From Chloroflexota bacterium (GTDB lineage Bacteria > Chloroflexota > Chloroflexia > Chloroflexales > Roseiflexaceae), in the NCBI GenBank assembly GCA_013388755.1, contig JACAEQ010000042.1:1-46952 (forward strand): a stretch of DNA of 46,952 nt. The letters are read 5' to 3'. Shown piece after piece: positions 23,618-32,048 of this stretch. Under the pieces are notes generated by a model, which did not search any database, was not told the DNA's origin, and worked only from the letters and a program-made list of their open reading frames with translations. A program made the translations under genes and the position numbers. The first letter of the stretch is position 1, and each line of letters starts with the position of its first letter.

Positions 23618-24988
23618 CTACCGCACCTGATACCCCACGGACGGCGCGAGGGAGCGTTCACGCACCAGCGCGGCCCATCCCAGCGACTCCAGGCGCACGC
23701 TGCCATCATCGTCGAGGATGAAGATCGCCCGTTCGAACACCTGCTGCAGGCGGATGCTCCCATCAGCCGCCCGGGCCATCACTTCTTCGCTCAGCGGGAA
23801 GCCAAAGACGTTCAACCCGCCGCCCCGATCCCAGTACGCCGCGAATGCTCCGCGTAGCGTATGGCCGGTTTCCGCAAAGGTACGACACTCAGGAGACGTA
23901 CAGTCGCCGTGTGGTACGGTTACCCCGGGCCGGTCATGCAACCGCCCGAGCGGCGCAAGCTGCACCAGGTAGGGAGTATCCGCCTGGTCCGGATGTAGTT
24001 CCAGCATGGCGCGCTCGAACGCCTGGCGGGTCACGCCGCCTTCGACTGTCGCCGGCGCGAGCGGCGCGCCAAAACGCTCCATCCCCCCATGCATTTGCCA
24101 GTAACGCCAGAGCAACGCTGGCACCGGTACGCCGCCTTCGATACGTGTCTCGGGCACGGGCAGCAATGCTTCGGCAGCGTCAAGAACGGCGCGCACCCCG
24201 CCCAGATTCTGCTCGAACTCTGGTTCCGTACCGGTCACCAGCTCCGGAACGATCGCCGGAATGCCCAGGCTGGAGGCCCAGTCGTGCATGCCTCCCGTAA
24301 TCACATACTGCTCCCAGAAGCGCGTATACCTGTAGCCGGCGCCACCAGCATACGTCTGAGCAAGCGCGATGGACGGCGCATGGTCGCAGAAGGCCGGAAA
24401 GACGTTTCCCGCTGCGGAATGCAGGAAAATGGCCCCCCAGGCATCGAGCAGAAAGGCGCGCAGCAGCCGGCTCTCGACTTCAGAATCGGCGTAGGGGCCA
24501 CCGGTATCGGAGACAATGCCATATGCGCCGAAGACCGTTACCCGCCAGTCATTCTCCGGGCAGGTGTCGAAGCTGGTGTTCATGTTGCGGTTGAGATCGA
24601 CGCCACGAGCGTTGAAGCGCGTACCGAGCGCCAGCCCATCAGGATTGATGGTGGGGACGATATACAATCGCACCGCCGGCGGCACGTCCTGGGGATTGGC
24701 GCGAAAATGGTCGGCGAGCATCGTCGCCAGCACATAGGTGTTGGCCTCCGGTGCGCCGTGGGTATTGCCAACGATCACCAGTTTGATCGGCCCGTCCCCG
24801 ATGCGCAGTGCCATAACCGGACGGCCCTGCGTTGAGGCACCGATCGTCAACTCCTCGACGGTCACCTGGGGAGCCGGAGCGGCGGAGGTCGGGAGCGCGA
24901 ATCCGGCGTAGATACCTGCGAGTGCGCAGCAGACGAGTCGGGCAATGAGGCAACTAGGGAAGGAAGCGACAAAGCGACGGAGTGACAC
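23618..24988 (-). CDS. Secreted M14 zinc carboxypeptidase with LGFP-like tail
   Basis: A 456-residue exported protein. A long signal sequence (about residues 1-37, hydrophobic LIARLVCCALAGIYAGFAL, cleavage near SAAPAP) precedes an M14 peptidase domain. Zinc site: GNTHGAPEAN (His77, Glu81, the HxxxE form) and the later IFLHSAAGN histidine; the general base is in AIVPELVTG. The last 150 residues (MERFGAPLAP, YWDRGGGLNVFGFPLSEEV, QVFERAIFI) form a tail repeat seen on many secreted Chloroflexi proteins. No ATG fits: GTG at 24988 is chosen, and TTG at 25081 overlaps the upstream helicase stop by 4 bases. The start is therefore uncertain. Probably trims peptides outside the cell. Confidence 0.85.
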   Translation of the reverse strand: MSLRRFVASFPSCLIARLVCCALAGIYAGFALPTSAAPAPQVTVEELTIGASTQGRPVMALRIGDGPIKLVIVGNTHGAPEANTYVLATMLADHFRANPQDVPPAVRLYIVPTINPDGLALGTRFNARGVDLNRNMNTSFDTCPENDWRVTVFGAYGIVSDTGGPYADSEVESRLLRAFLLDAWGAIFLHSAAGNVFPAFCDHAPSIALAQTYAGGAGYRYTRFWEQYVITGGMHDWASSLGIPAIVPELVTGTEPEFEQNLGGVRAVLDAAEALLPVPETRIEGGVPVPALLWRYWQMHGGMERFGAPLAPATVEGGVTRQAFERAMLELHPDQADTPYLVQLAPLGRLHDRPGVTVPHGDCTSPECRTFAETGHTLRGAFAAYWDRGGGLNVFGFPLSEEVMARAADGSIRLQQVFERAIFILDDDGSVRLESLGWAALVRERSLAPSVGYQVR

Positions 24989-25077
24989 GGTGGCGCAGCG
25001 GCAGGATCGTCGTGGACGCCGAAGTGCACCTTCCAACCTGCTCACCCTGCAATCTTCAACAACTGACGTTCCCACGT

Positions 25078-28000
25078 TCAACTGAACAACACATCAACAT
25101 CCTCACGCGACAGCGACTTCAGCATGCCCGCATCGGCAGCAATCAACTGCTCGACCAGTTCGCGCTTGCGATCCTGCAGTTGCAGGATCTTCTCCTCGAC
25201 CGTATCGCGGGTGACGAGCTTGTAGACGAATACCGGCTTTTGCTGGCCAATCCGATGCGTCCGGTCGGTCGCCTGCATTTCGACTGCGGGGTTCCACCAG
25301 GGATCGACATGGATGACATAGTCGGCAGCAGTCAGGTTGAGCCCGACCCCGCCGGCCTTGAGGCTGATAAGGAAAAATGGCAACGATTCGTCGTTCTGAA
25401 AGCGATCGACGACCTGCTGACGATGGCGTGTCTGCCCGTCGAGATAGGCATAGGGGATCGCGCGTGTGTCGAGCGCCTCGCGAATGAGGCCCAGCATCTG
25501 GACGAATTGCGAGAAGACCAGCGCCTTGTGGCCTTCGGCGGCCAGTGTTTCGAGGGTCTCGATCAGCAATTCAAACTTGCCCGACGCACCGCGGAATCCT
25601 GGATCGGTCAGCTTCGGGTGATTGCAGATCTGGCGCAGGCGCAGCAATCCTTCGAGGACCTTCATGCGCGCATTGTTGATACCCTGATCGTCAATCAAGC
25701 CGAGCAACAGCGAGCGGTAATAATCACGCTGCTTCGCATAGAGGCGGCGCTGCGCCGGCTCCATCTCCGTCTCGATCACACGTTCGCTGCGCGGCGGCAA
25801 CTCAGGCGCAACCTGATCCTTGGTGCGCCGGAGAATGAACGGGTAGACCATCCTGCGTAGAAACTGCGCCGCGTCGCCATCCTGCTTCTTTTCGATGGGT
25901 GTAACGAACTCTTCGCGAAAGTAGTCGAGGTTACCGAGCAGGCCTGGATTGAGGAAGGCAAACTGGCTCCACAGCTCCAGCGCCGAATTCTCGACCGGCG
26001 TGCCGGTCAGTGCCAGCCGGCGTTCGGCATCCAGCAAGCGTGCCGCCTTCGACGTTTCGGCCAGCGGATTCTTGATCGCCTGCGATTCGTCGAGAATGGC
26101 ATAACGGAAGCGATAGCGGCGCAGCAACTCAATGTCACGCAGCATGGTGCCATAGGTGGTGAGCACCAGATCGTAGCGATCGAAGAGTGACGGATCATCA
26201 ACGCGGTCGGTATCGTGATGAAGATAGATACGGAGGGATGGCGTAAATGTCGCCGCCTCGCGTTCCCAGTTGAACAGCAGTGAGCGCGGCATCACGATCA
26301 GGCTGGCCGGCCCGTCGGGCCGGTGCTCCTCGAGCGATTGCAGAAATGCCAGGGTACTGACCGTCTTCCCGGTGCCCATATCGTCGGCGAGGCACCCGCC
26401 GAAGCCATAGTCATTGAGGAAATGCAGCCAGTCATAGCCGGTTTTCTGATATGGTCGCAGTTCGCCGCGAAACCCGTGCGGCAGCGCCTGTTGCTGGATG
26501 CGTTCAAACGAGCGCAACCGCTCGCGCCGGCGTTCAAACTCCGCGTCAGCCTGCGCACGGTCAGCTCCGGCGAGTAACTGGTCAATGAGCGTGACATGCG
26601 CTGGCGCGAGGCGAACGCCGGCATCGGTTTCCTCGCCAAGGGCGAACAGATGACGATATCGTTCGATCCATTCATCAGGTAGCGCGCCGATCGTGCCATC
26701 AGCCAGTTTGATATACTTCTCACGCCGGCGGATGGCGCGGCGCACATCCTTCAGCGACACCTCAAGATCACCGAAACTGACCACCGCCTCCAGGTCGAAC
26801 CAGTCAATGCCTGAACTGACGCGAAACGAGATCTGCGGCCGGTTCCGATTGACGCGCGCCGCCTTGATCTGCTCTTCACCATAGATTTCGCAACCATGTG
26901 CTGTCAGGAGCGGAATGCGATGCATCAGAAAATCAACCGGATGCACCGCTTTCCGGAGTTCGAACCAGCCGGCATCCGCACCTTTCTTCAATCCATAGGT
27001 CGTACCGCCAAGCGACTGCATCAGGGCAGTTTCGTCGTCGGGGCGGCGGCGAATACGCGCCAGGGTCAGCGTGCCGTCACGGCGATGGACGGTACAGTCA
27101 GCGGGCGTTCGCTCGGCAGGAACCTCGTAGGCGCCATAGGCAAAACGCAACTGCGCCCGTAACGTGCCATGCACCTCGCTGAGATAGAGCCGGGGGACCG
27201 GTGTCGCATCAACTTCTTCCCAGGTGAGCACCTCGCCACGAATCGGCAGCTTTTCGGCCAGCGGCAGGAGATAACGGTCGAGAAACTCCGCCTGTTCAGC
27301 GGCGGGAATGGTAAGTTCAGGATAGTCGATCAGCGCGGCGATCGCGCCATCGCTGGCACGTATCGGCGCCAGCATCTCGCCCACCAGTAACCAGAGTGGA
27401 TTGCGGATGACGACTTCCGTCTCGCGCGGGTTGAGTCGCTGCGTATACCCGGCGGCAACCAGTTGTAAGGATACGCGCAATGCTCCTTCCGGCGCCGGAT
27501 CGATCACCAGCTCAATGGTCGCCGGATCGGCGAGTACGATGGCACGACGGCGAAACGGCGCGCCTTCGTCGCCGACAAAAACGAGTTGATCGGTCAGCAT
27601 CGCCAGCACCGGTTCATACAGTGCCGACGGATCATAGTTATAGTTGTACGCATATCCTGACGCAGCCATGACGGCCGCGTTGGCGGCGGTCAACGTCTCA
27701 GCGGAAACATAGGGGTAGGTGTGGCGACTGAGGCGCGAGCGGAGCGGGCGCGCCTCGCTCCCGGCATCTCCCATGAAAGCCGTTGCGAGTGTGTCGCGAT
27801 CCTGTAGCGCTTCGGGCGGCACGTGCCGTTCCGCCAGGATGTACGGAACAACCAGCCAGCCATAGGTGCCACGCTGCAGGCTGAATGCAATCCGGGCGCG
27901 ATGGACCGACGGGCCACGGCGCGCAGGCGCGTCAACCACCTGGCCGATCACCACGCGCCAGATGCTGGGTGGATGCTGGAGCAGGTGCTCGCGGAGCGCC

Positions 28001-28275
28001 AGCAGGCCGGCAACTCGGTGACGGCACAGCGACCAGTAGTGCCGCTGCGGGCATGTACACCCAACCAGCAACTGGTTGTAATTCAACCGAACGGTCACAT
28101 AGTGCGCCACATCAGGGGACTCGAACACGCTGATACGGGCACTTTGCGCGTCCACCTGTTCGACGCGCACCTGACCTCGCTCGTAGTATTTGCGACCCTG
28201 CTGGACAGTCGAGCGTGCAACCGATAGAAAGAGCTGGTCGACATTCAGCATGTCGGCCGAGAGCACCTGCAACAT
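25078..28275 (-). CDS. SWIM zinc-finger SNF2-family helicase
   Basis: A 1065-residue DNA-dependent ATPase of the bacterial SNF2 group. An N-terminal SWIM finger (Cys73, Cys75, Cys84, His86 in CTCPQRHYWSLCRH) is followed by a long SNF2-associated region. The two RecA-like helicase lobes then carry DDMGTGKTVST (Lys637), DESQAIKN in place of DEAH, LTGTPVENSALELWSQF, SLKAGGVGLNLTAADYVIH and TDRTHRIGQ. The domain order matches HepA/SNF2-like proteins with a C-terminal helicase. The motif II variant DESQ and the GTGKT loop are common in this subgroup. ATG at 28275 is used; ATG at 28251 is an alternative. Its role is probably chromosome remodelling or RNA polymerase recycling; exact function unknown. 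Confidence 0.92.
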   Translation of the reverse strand: MLQVLSADMLNVDQLFLSVARSTVQQGRKYYERGQVRVEQVDAQSARISVFESPDVAHYVTVRLNYNQLLVGCTCPQRHYWSLCRHRVAGLLALREHLLQHPPSIWRVVIGQVVDAPARRGPSVHRARIAFSLQRGTYGWLVVPYILAERHVPPEALQDRDTLATAFMGDAGSEARPLRSRLSRHTYPYVSAETLTAANAAVMAASGYAYNYNYDPSALYEPVLAMLTDQLVFVGDEGAPFRRRAIVLADPATIELVIDPAPEGALRVSLQLVAAGYTQRLNPRETEVVIRNPLWLLVGEMLAPIRASDGAIAALIDYPELTIPAAEQAEFLDRYLLPLAEKLPIRGEVLTWEEVDATPVPRLYLSEVHGTLRAQLRFAYGAYEVPAERTPADCTVHRRDGTLTLARIRRRPDDETALMQSLGGTTYGLKKGADAGWFELRKAVHPVDFLMHRIPLLTAHGCEIYGEEQIKAARVNRNRPQISFRVSSGIDWFDLEAVVSFGDLEVSLKDVRRAIRRREKYIKLADGTIGALPDEWIERYRHLFALGEETDAGVRLAPAHVTLIDQLLAGADRAQADAEFERRRERLRSFERIQQQALPHGFRGELRPYQKTGYDWLHFLNDYGFGGCLADDMGTGKTVSTLAFLQSLEEHRPDGPASLIVMPRSLLFNWEREAATFTPSLRIYLHHDTDRVDDPSLFDRYDLVLTTYGTMLRDIELLRRYRFRYAILDESQAIKNPLAETSKAARLLDAERRLALTGTPVENSALELWSQFAFLNPGLLGNLDYFREEFVTPIEKKQDGDAAQFLRRMVYPFILRRTKDQVAPELPPRSERVIETEMEPAQRRLYAKQRDYYRSLLLGLIDDQGINNARMKVLEGLLRLRQICNHPKLTDPGFRGASGKFELLIETLETLAAEGHKALVFSQFVQMLGLIREALDTRAIPYAYLDGQTRHRQQVVDRFQNDESLPFFLISLKAGGVGLNLTAADYVIHVDPWWNPAVEMQATDRTHRIGQQKPVFVYKLVTRDTVEEKILQLQDRKRELVEQLIAADAGMLKSLSREDVDVLFS

Positions 28276-28340
28276 ACACTCACAACGGTTTAACTACCGC
28301 GTATCGCTTCAACATAATCATAACGCGCCAGGGTATTGCT

Positions 28341-28349
28341 ATTATACCA
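28341..28349 (-). promoter_or_regulatory. Extended -10 promoter of the SNF2 gene
   Basis: TGGTATAAT on the minus strand (28349-28341); no clear -35. The message would have a leader near 60 bases. Divergent from the similar promoter at 28423-28431. Confidence 0.55.
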
Positions 28350-28422
28350 CTGCGCTCTGGCGACTTCTTATTGAATTCTCACCGAAATCCATGAACCGTA
28401 ACCGTGTTGATCCATACGGCGA

Positions 28423-28431
28423 TGGTATAAT
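28423..28431 (+). promoter_or_regulatory. Extended -10 promoter of the DsbA-like gene
   Basis: TGGTATAAT (TGG 28423-28425, TATAAT 28426-28431) without a good -35. It is about 70 bases before the ATG at 28502. Confidence 0.6.
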
Positions 28432-28501
28432 AGCGCGAGCCACGCGGTCGCACTGCGTAGCAGCATAACCACTGGCATGATGCGAAAGAGGCGAATGACA
28501 T

Positions 28502-29257
28502 ATGAGCACACGTTCGCAACGCGGGCGGTCGGTTCAGGCAAAGAAGAGTGGCGGCTCGGCGCGCACCCTGTATATTGCCATGGGCGCTGCCGTCCTGATC
28601 ATTATTGCTGCCGCGGCCACGATTGCACTGCAGAACCGGCAGACAGCGGCGACACCAGGGCGTGATCCGGCCCGGCCTGAACGCACGGTTGCCATGGGAG
28701 TGGGAAATGATGGTTTCTTCTTCAAGGGCCGCGCCGACGCGCCGGTGACGGTGACCGAGTACTCGGACTTCCAGTGCCCGGGATGCGCGTATTATGCAAC
28801 CGCGCTGTCCGTGCAGTTTGAACAGCAGTATATCGAAACGGGCCGGGTGAAGTTCGTCTATCACGAGTACCCCTTGAGCGGGCATGTCAATGGCGTTCCG
28901 GCTGCCAGCGCCGCGCGATGCGCCGGGGATCAGGGTGCCGACAGGTACTGGGCGATGCACGATTATCTCTTCACGAACCAGCGCCAGTGGGGCGCCCAGG
29001 CCGATCCTCGATCGCAGTTTGTTGCCTACGCCGGCCAGATCGGACTCGACACGGCGGCGTTTGAGCGTTGCTATACCAGCAAGCAGTTCGTACCGGCAAT
29101 TGAAGCGGCCCGGAGCGCCGGCGACACCCTCCGTCTGCCGGGAACACCGTCGTTTGCCGTCAATGGTCGCCTGGTCGATACCACCGGCGCCAGCAGCGTG
29201 GATGAGATCTATGCCCGTATGCGCCAGGCGGTTGACCAGGCGCTTGCCGGGCAGTGA
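28502..29257 (+). CDS. DsbA-family thiol oxidoreductase, membrane anchored
   Basis: A 251-residue thioredoxin-fold protein. A basic N-terminus and one membrane helix (about 22-45) hold it at the outer face. The redox motif CPGC (Cys92-Cys95) sits in VTEYSDFQCPGCAYY, and the cis-proline loop is LPGTPSFAVNG. Additional cysteines in ARCAGDQG and ERCYTSKQF could form a second pair. It resembles the DsbA/BdbD-like thioredoxin_4 group, which oxidises or isomerises exported proteins. The ATG has a weak GAGGCGAA site. It lies upstream of secDF, separated by a mobile repeat and a strong promoter, so it is probably a separate unit. Confidence 0.9.
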   Translation: MSTRSQRGRSVQAKKSGGSARTLYIAMGAAVLIIIAAAATIALQNRQTAATPGRDPARPERTVAMGVGNDGFFFKGRADAPVTVTEYSDFQCPGCAYYATALSVQFEQQYIETGRVKFVYHEYPLSGHVNGVPAASAARCAGDQGADRYWAMHDYLFTNQRQWGAQADPRSQFVAYAGQIGLDTAAFERCYTSKQFVPAIEAARSAGDTLRLPGTPSFAVNGRLVDTTGASSVDEIYARMRQAVDQALAGQ

Positions 29258-29415
29258 GTGCCCATCCGAAAAACGCTACGCCTCCCGTCATTGCGCGGCG
29301 CGTGAGCGACCGCCTGCAGCGCGCGACGTGTGGCTGAAGCAATCGAGCGGCGCGAGAGGAGATTGCTTCGCTCGCGCTCGCAATCACAGTGACCATCTGG
29401 TTTTCGGATAGGCAC
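29258..29415. mobile_element. 158-bp MITE-like element, copy 1
   Basis: Starts on the base after the DsbA-like stop codon. Termini GTGCCCATCCGAAAA (29258-29272) and TTTTCGGATAGGCAC (29401-29415) are inverted repeats matching at 14 of 15 positions. The interior has a GCAATC...GATTGC imperfect hairpin. Two related copies begin at 46731. No coding capacity, so it is non-autonomous. Confidence 0.8.
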
Positions 29416-29573
29416 CTGATAACCGTTCACAGTCAGGGGTGCGGGGGAAGCCCCCGAAAAAAATCGGCCGGGAAGGCTTCCACAAACGCCAGCTCGCGTC
29501 GTCCCGCCGATGGGAAATCACCATTTCCAGTGGAACAGGTACCATTGACAGGCATCCCCGACACGACTATAAT
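29416..29573 (+). promoter_or_regulatory. secDF promoter region
   Basis: TTGACA (29545-29550), 17-base spacer, TATAAT (29568-29573), perfect consensus at both boxes, giving a start near 29580. The preceding stretch (29416-29544) is non-coding. It holds TAACCGTTCACA similar to the end of the element at 2629-2730, and a CGGGGG-AAG-CCCCCG hairpin whose A-run puts the T-run on the wrong side for a plus-strand terminator. Confidence 0.75.
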
Positions 29574-29632
29574 GCCGCAGCTTTGAGCAAATCATCGTCG
29601 GCGCAGCGCCGCCGCAGGAGATATGTGCCATC

Positions 29633-31060
29633 GTGCGTAGCCGAGACATCTATTTCTTTGTCTTTGTCGTGCTGCTGACCGGGATCGCGCTCTCGATCAT
29701 CTTTGCACCGGGCGGACGCTGGTTGTTCGACCGCGATGTCGCCATTCGCCTGGGGCTCGATCTGCGCGGTGGCACCCAGGTGTTGCTGCGCGCCGCTGAA
29801 CCGGTCGAGCGAAGCGTCATGCAGACCGCTGCCGGCGTGATCGAACGCCGCGTCAACGGGCTGGGTGTTGCCGAGTCGGTCGTGCAGTTGTCGGGCACAG
29901 ACCGGGTGATTGTCGAGATTCCCGGCATCGCTAACCCGGAACAGGCGATTGAGACGCTGCGCGGTACAGGGAAACTCGAATTCATTGATACAAATGGTGA
30001 ATTCCTTACTGCGGGCACGATTGTGCGAACCACCGGCAGCCCGAACCCGGTGGCGCTCCTGCCAACCGCGACAGCACCGCTGACCGGCACCGAACCCACG
30101 GCAACACAACCGATTTCGCCGACTGCGGCAACCGGCCCGATCTATCAGAGCATCACCGATGGTAAGGACCTCGACTTGAACGCGGTTCAGCCGCCGCAGA
30201 TTTCGGGCCAGAGCATTTCCAACCAGTTTGCCGTGTCATTCGCGTTTACAGGCGAGTCGGCCAGCCGCCTCGAACAGTTCACAGCGGCGAATATCCAGCG
30301 CCCGATGTGTATTGTGCTGGACAACCAGGTGTTCAGTTGCCCGGTGATCCAGGCGGCGTTGATCGGCGGGCGCGGCGAGATCACGACGAGCACGCGCCAG
30401 GACGCCGAGCAGATCTACACTCAGCTCAAGTATGGTGCATTGCCGGTGCCACTCCAGGTTGAGTCAAGCCGCACCGTCTCCGCATCGCTCGGGCAGAACT
30501 CGGTGGATGCCAGCATTGTCGCCGGCATTGTCGGGCTGACCACTGTGGCGCTCTTCATGATCCTGTTCTACCGCCTGCCCGGCGTTCTGGCGACACTGGC
30601 GCTGCTGATCTACACCGCGATCAGTTTTGCACTCTATCAGTTGATCCCGATCACGCTCACGCTGCCAGGCATCGCCGGGTTCATTCTCTCAATCGGGCTG
30701 GCGGTTGATGCGAATGTCTTGATCTTTGCGCGTCTGAAAGAAGAATTGCGCAAAGGCAAGTCGCTGCGCGCGGCGATCGAGTCAGGCTTTGATGAAGCCT
30801 GGCCCGCGATCCGCGACTCAAGCGTGGCAACGCTGATCACCAGTACGATTCTGTTTATGTTTGGCAATACGTTCGGGGTTAGCCTGATCAAAGGGTTTGC
30901 GCTGACCCTCGGCCTTGGCATTCTACTCAACCTGTTTACCGCCGTCGTCGTGACGCGCACCTTCCTTCATCTGGTCAGCCCGCTGCCATTCGCACAGAAT
31001 CCGTGGCTGTACGAACTGAAGGATGCGCCGGGCATGCGCTACGCGCGTGAAACAGCCTGA
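29633..31060 (+). CDS. secD: Protein translocase subunit SecD
   Basis: A 475-residue RND-type membrane protein that, with SecF, uses the proton-motive force to help release proteins exported through SecYEG. One N-terminal helix, a periplasm-side P1 region starting LGLDLRGGTQVLLRAAEP, and five C-terminal helices are visible. The GFILSIGLAVDANVLIFARLKEEL stretch holds the conserved aspartate. A Thr/Pro-rich loop (about 125-170) replaces part of the large domain of enteric SecD (615 residues), consistent with the shorter non-proteobacterial form. GTG start at 29633 with GGAG twelve bases upstream. SecF follows 11 bases later. Confidence 0.95.
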   Translation: MRSRDIYFFVFVVLLTGIALSIIFAPGGRWLFDRDVAIRLGLDLRGGTQVLLRAAEPVERSVMQTAAGVIERRVNGLGVAESVVQLSGTDRVIVEIPGIANPEQAIETLRGTGKLEFIDTNGEFLTAGTIVRTTGSPNPVALLPTATAPLTGTEPTATQPISPTAATGPIYQSITDGKDLDLNAVQPPQISGQSISNQFAVSFAFTGESASRLEQFTAANIQRPMCIVLDNQVFSCPVIQAALIGGRGEITTSTRQDAEQIYTQLKYGALPVPLQVESSRTVSASLGQNSVDASIVAGIVGLTTVALFMILFYRLPGVLATLALLIYTAISFALYQLIPITLTLPGIAGFILSIGLAVDANVLIFARLKEELRKGKSLRAAIESGFDEAWPAIRDSSVATLITSTILFMFGNTFGVSLIKGFALTLGLGILLNLFTAVVVTRTFLHLVSPLPFAQNPWLYELKDAPGMRYARETA

Positions 31061-31071
31061 CGAGACAGGTC

Positions 31072-32046
31072 ATGGATAAGCTGGTCAAACTGCGCTACTG
31101 GTGGTTCGCCATCTCGCTCCTGGTGATTGTGCCGGGCGCGATCTCGCTGGCATTGTTCGGTTTGCGCCTCGGTATTGACTTCAGCGGCGGCGCCCTGTGG
31201 GATCTGCAGTTTGTTGAGCGCGCTCCCGGGCAACTCGATACGGAACGAATCCGCGCCATCTTTGCGGCGCAGGGTTTTGACGGCGCTCAGGTGCAACTGA
31301 GCGATACGCAGTTCGAGGGGCGCACGGTTGCCGGTGCACTGGTGCGTACCCGGCCGTTGAGCGAAACGGAGCCGGAACCGCAACGCCAGAACGTGCTGGA
31401 TGCGCTGCGTGCCGAGTATGGCCAGGTGACGCAGCAGTCGCTGCAAACGGTGGGCGCGACGGTGAGCGCCGAGTCGACACGCAGCGCCATCATCGCTGTC
31501 ATCGCGGCCTGCCTGGTCATCCTCGTCTACCTGACACTGGCGTTCCGTCGCGCGCCACATCCGGTGCGCTATGGCGTCTGCGCCATCCTGGCGATGATGC
31601 ATGATGTCCTGGTGGTGCTGGGGGTTGCTTCAATCCTGGGATATTTCATCGGTCTGGAAGTGGATGCCCTGTTCCTGACCGCGCTCCTCACGGTCATCAG
31701 TTTCTCGGTGCACGATACCATCGTGGTGTTTGACCGTATCCGCGAGAACCTGATCAATCGCCGGCCAGGCGAGCTGTTCGATGATATCGTCAATCACAGC
31801 ATTGTGCAGACATTGCCGCGATCGGTGAATACGCAACTTACCACGTTCTTCACGTTGATGGCGCTATTGCTGTTCGGTGGTGAGACGATCCGCAACCTGG
31901 TGCTGATCCTGCTGATTGGCCTGATCAGCGGCACCTACTCGTCAATTTTCAATGCGGCACAGTTGCTTGTCGTCTGGGAAAATCGCGAATGGAACCGCTG
32001 GTTCCGCCGCAGTGCTCCTCCTGGGCCGGAAGCGTCCACCGCGTAA
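31072..32046 (+). CDS. secF: Protein translocase subunit SecF
   Basis: A 324-residue partner of SecD with six membrane helices. LGIDFSGGALWDLQF is the SecF counterpart of the SecD P1 start motif, MMHDVLVVLGVASILGYFIGLEVDA and FSVHDTIVVFDRIRENL are the family-specific membrane segments, and PRSVNTQLTTFF follows. Starts 11 bases after secD with only an ACAGGT-like site, suggesting translation coupled to secD. The stop lies 2 bases from the convergent tsaD stop, with no terminator hairpin between them. Confidence 0.95.
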   Translation: MDKLVKLRYWWFAISLLVIVPGAISLALFGLRLGIDFSGGALWDLQFVERAPGQLDTERIRAIFAAQGFDGAQVQLSDTQFEGRTVAGALVRTRPLSETEPEPQRQNVLDALRAEYGQVTQQSLQTVGATVSAESTRSAIIAVIAACLVILVYLTLAFRRAPHPVRYGVCAILAMMHDVLVVLGVASILGYFIGLEVDALFLTALLTVISFSVHDTIVVFDRIRENLINRRPGELFDDIVNHSIVQTLPRSVNTQLTTFFTLMALLLFGGETIRNLVLILLIGLISGTYSSIFNAAQLLVVWENREWNRWFRRSAPPGPEASTA

Positions 32047-32048
32047 CA

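Noticed and set aside
29442-29463. CGGGGG-AAG-CCCCCG followed by seven A, resembling a terminator
   Set aside because: The A-run on the plus strand means the T-run precedes the stem on the minus strand, so it is not an intrinsic terminator in either direction.
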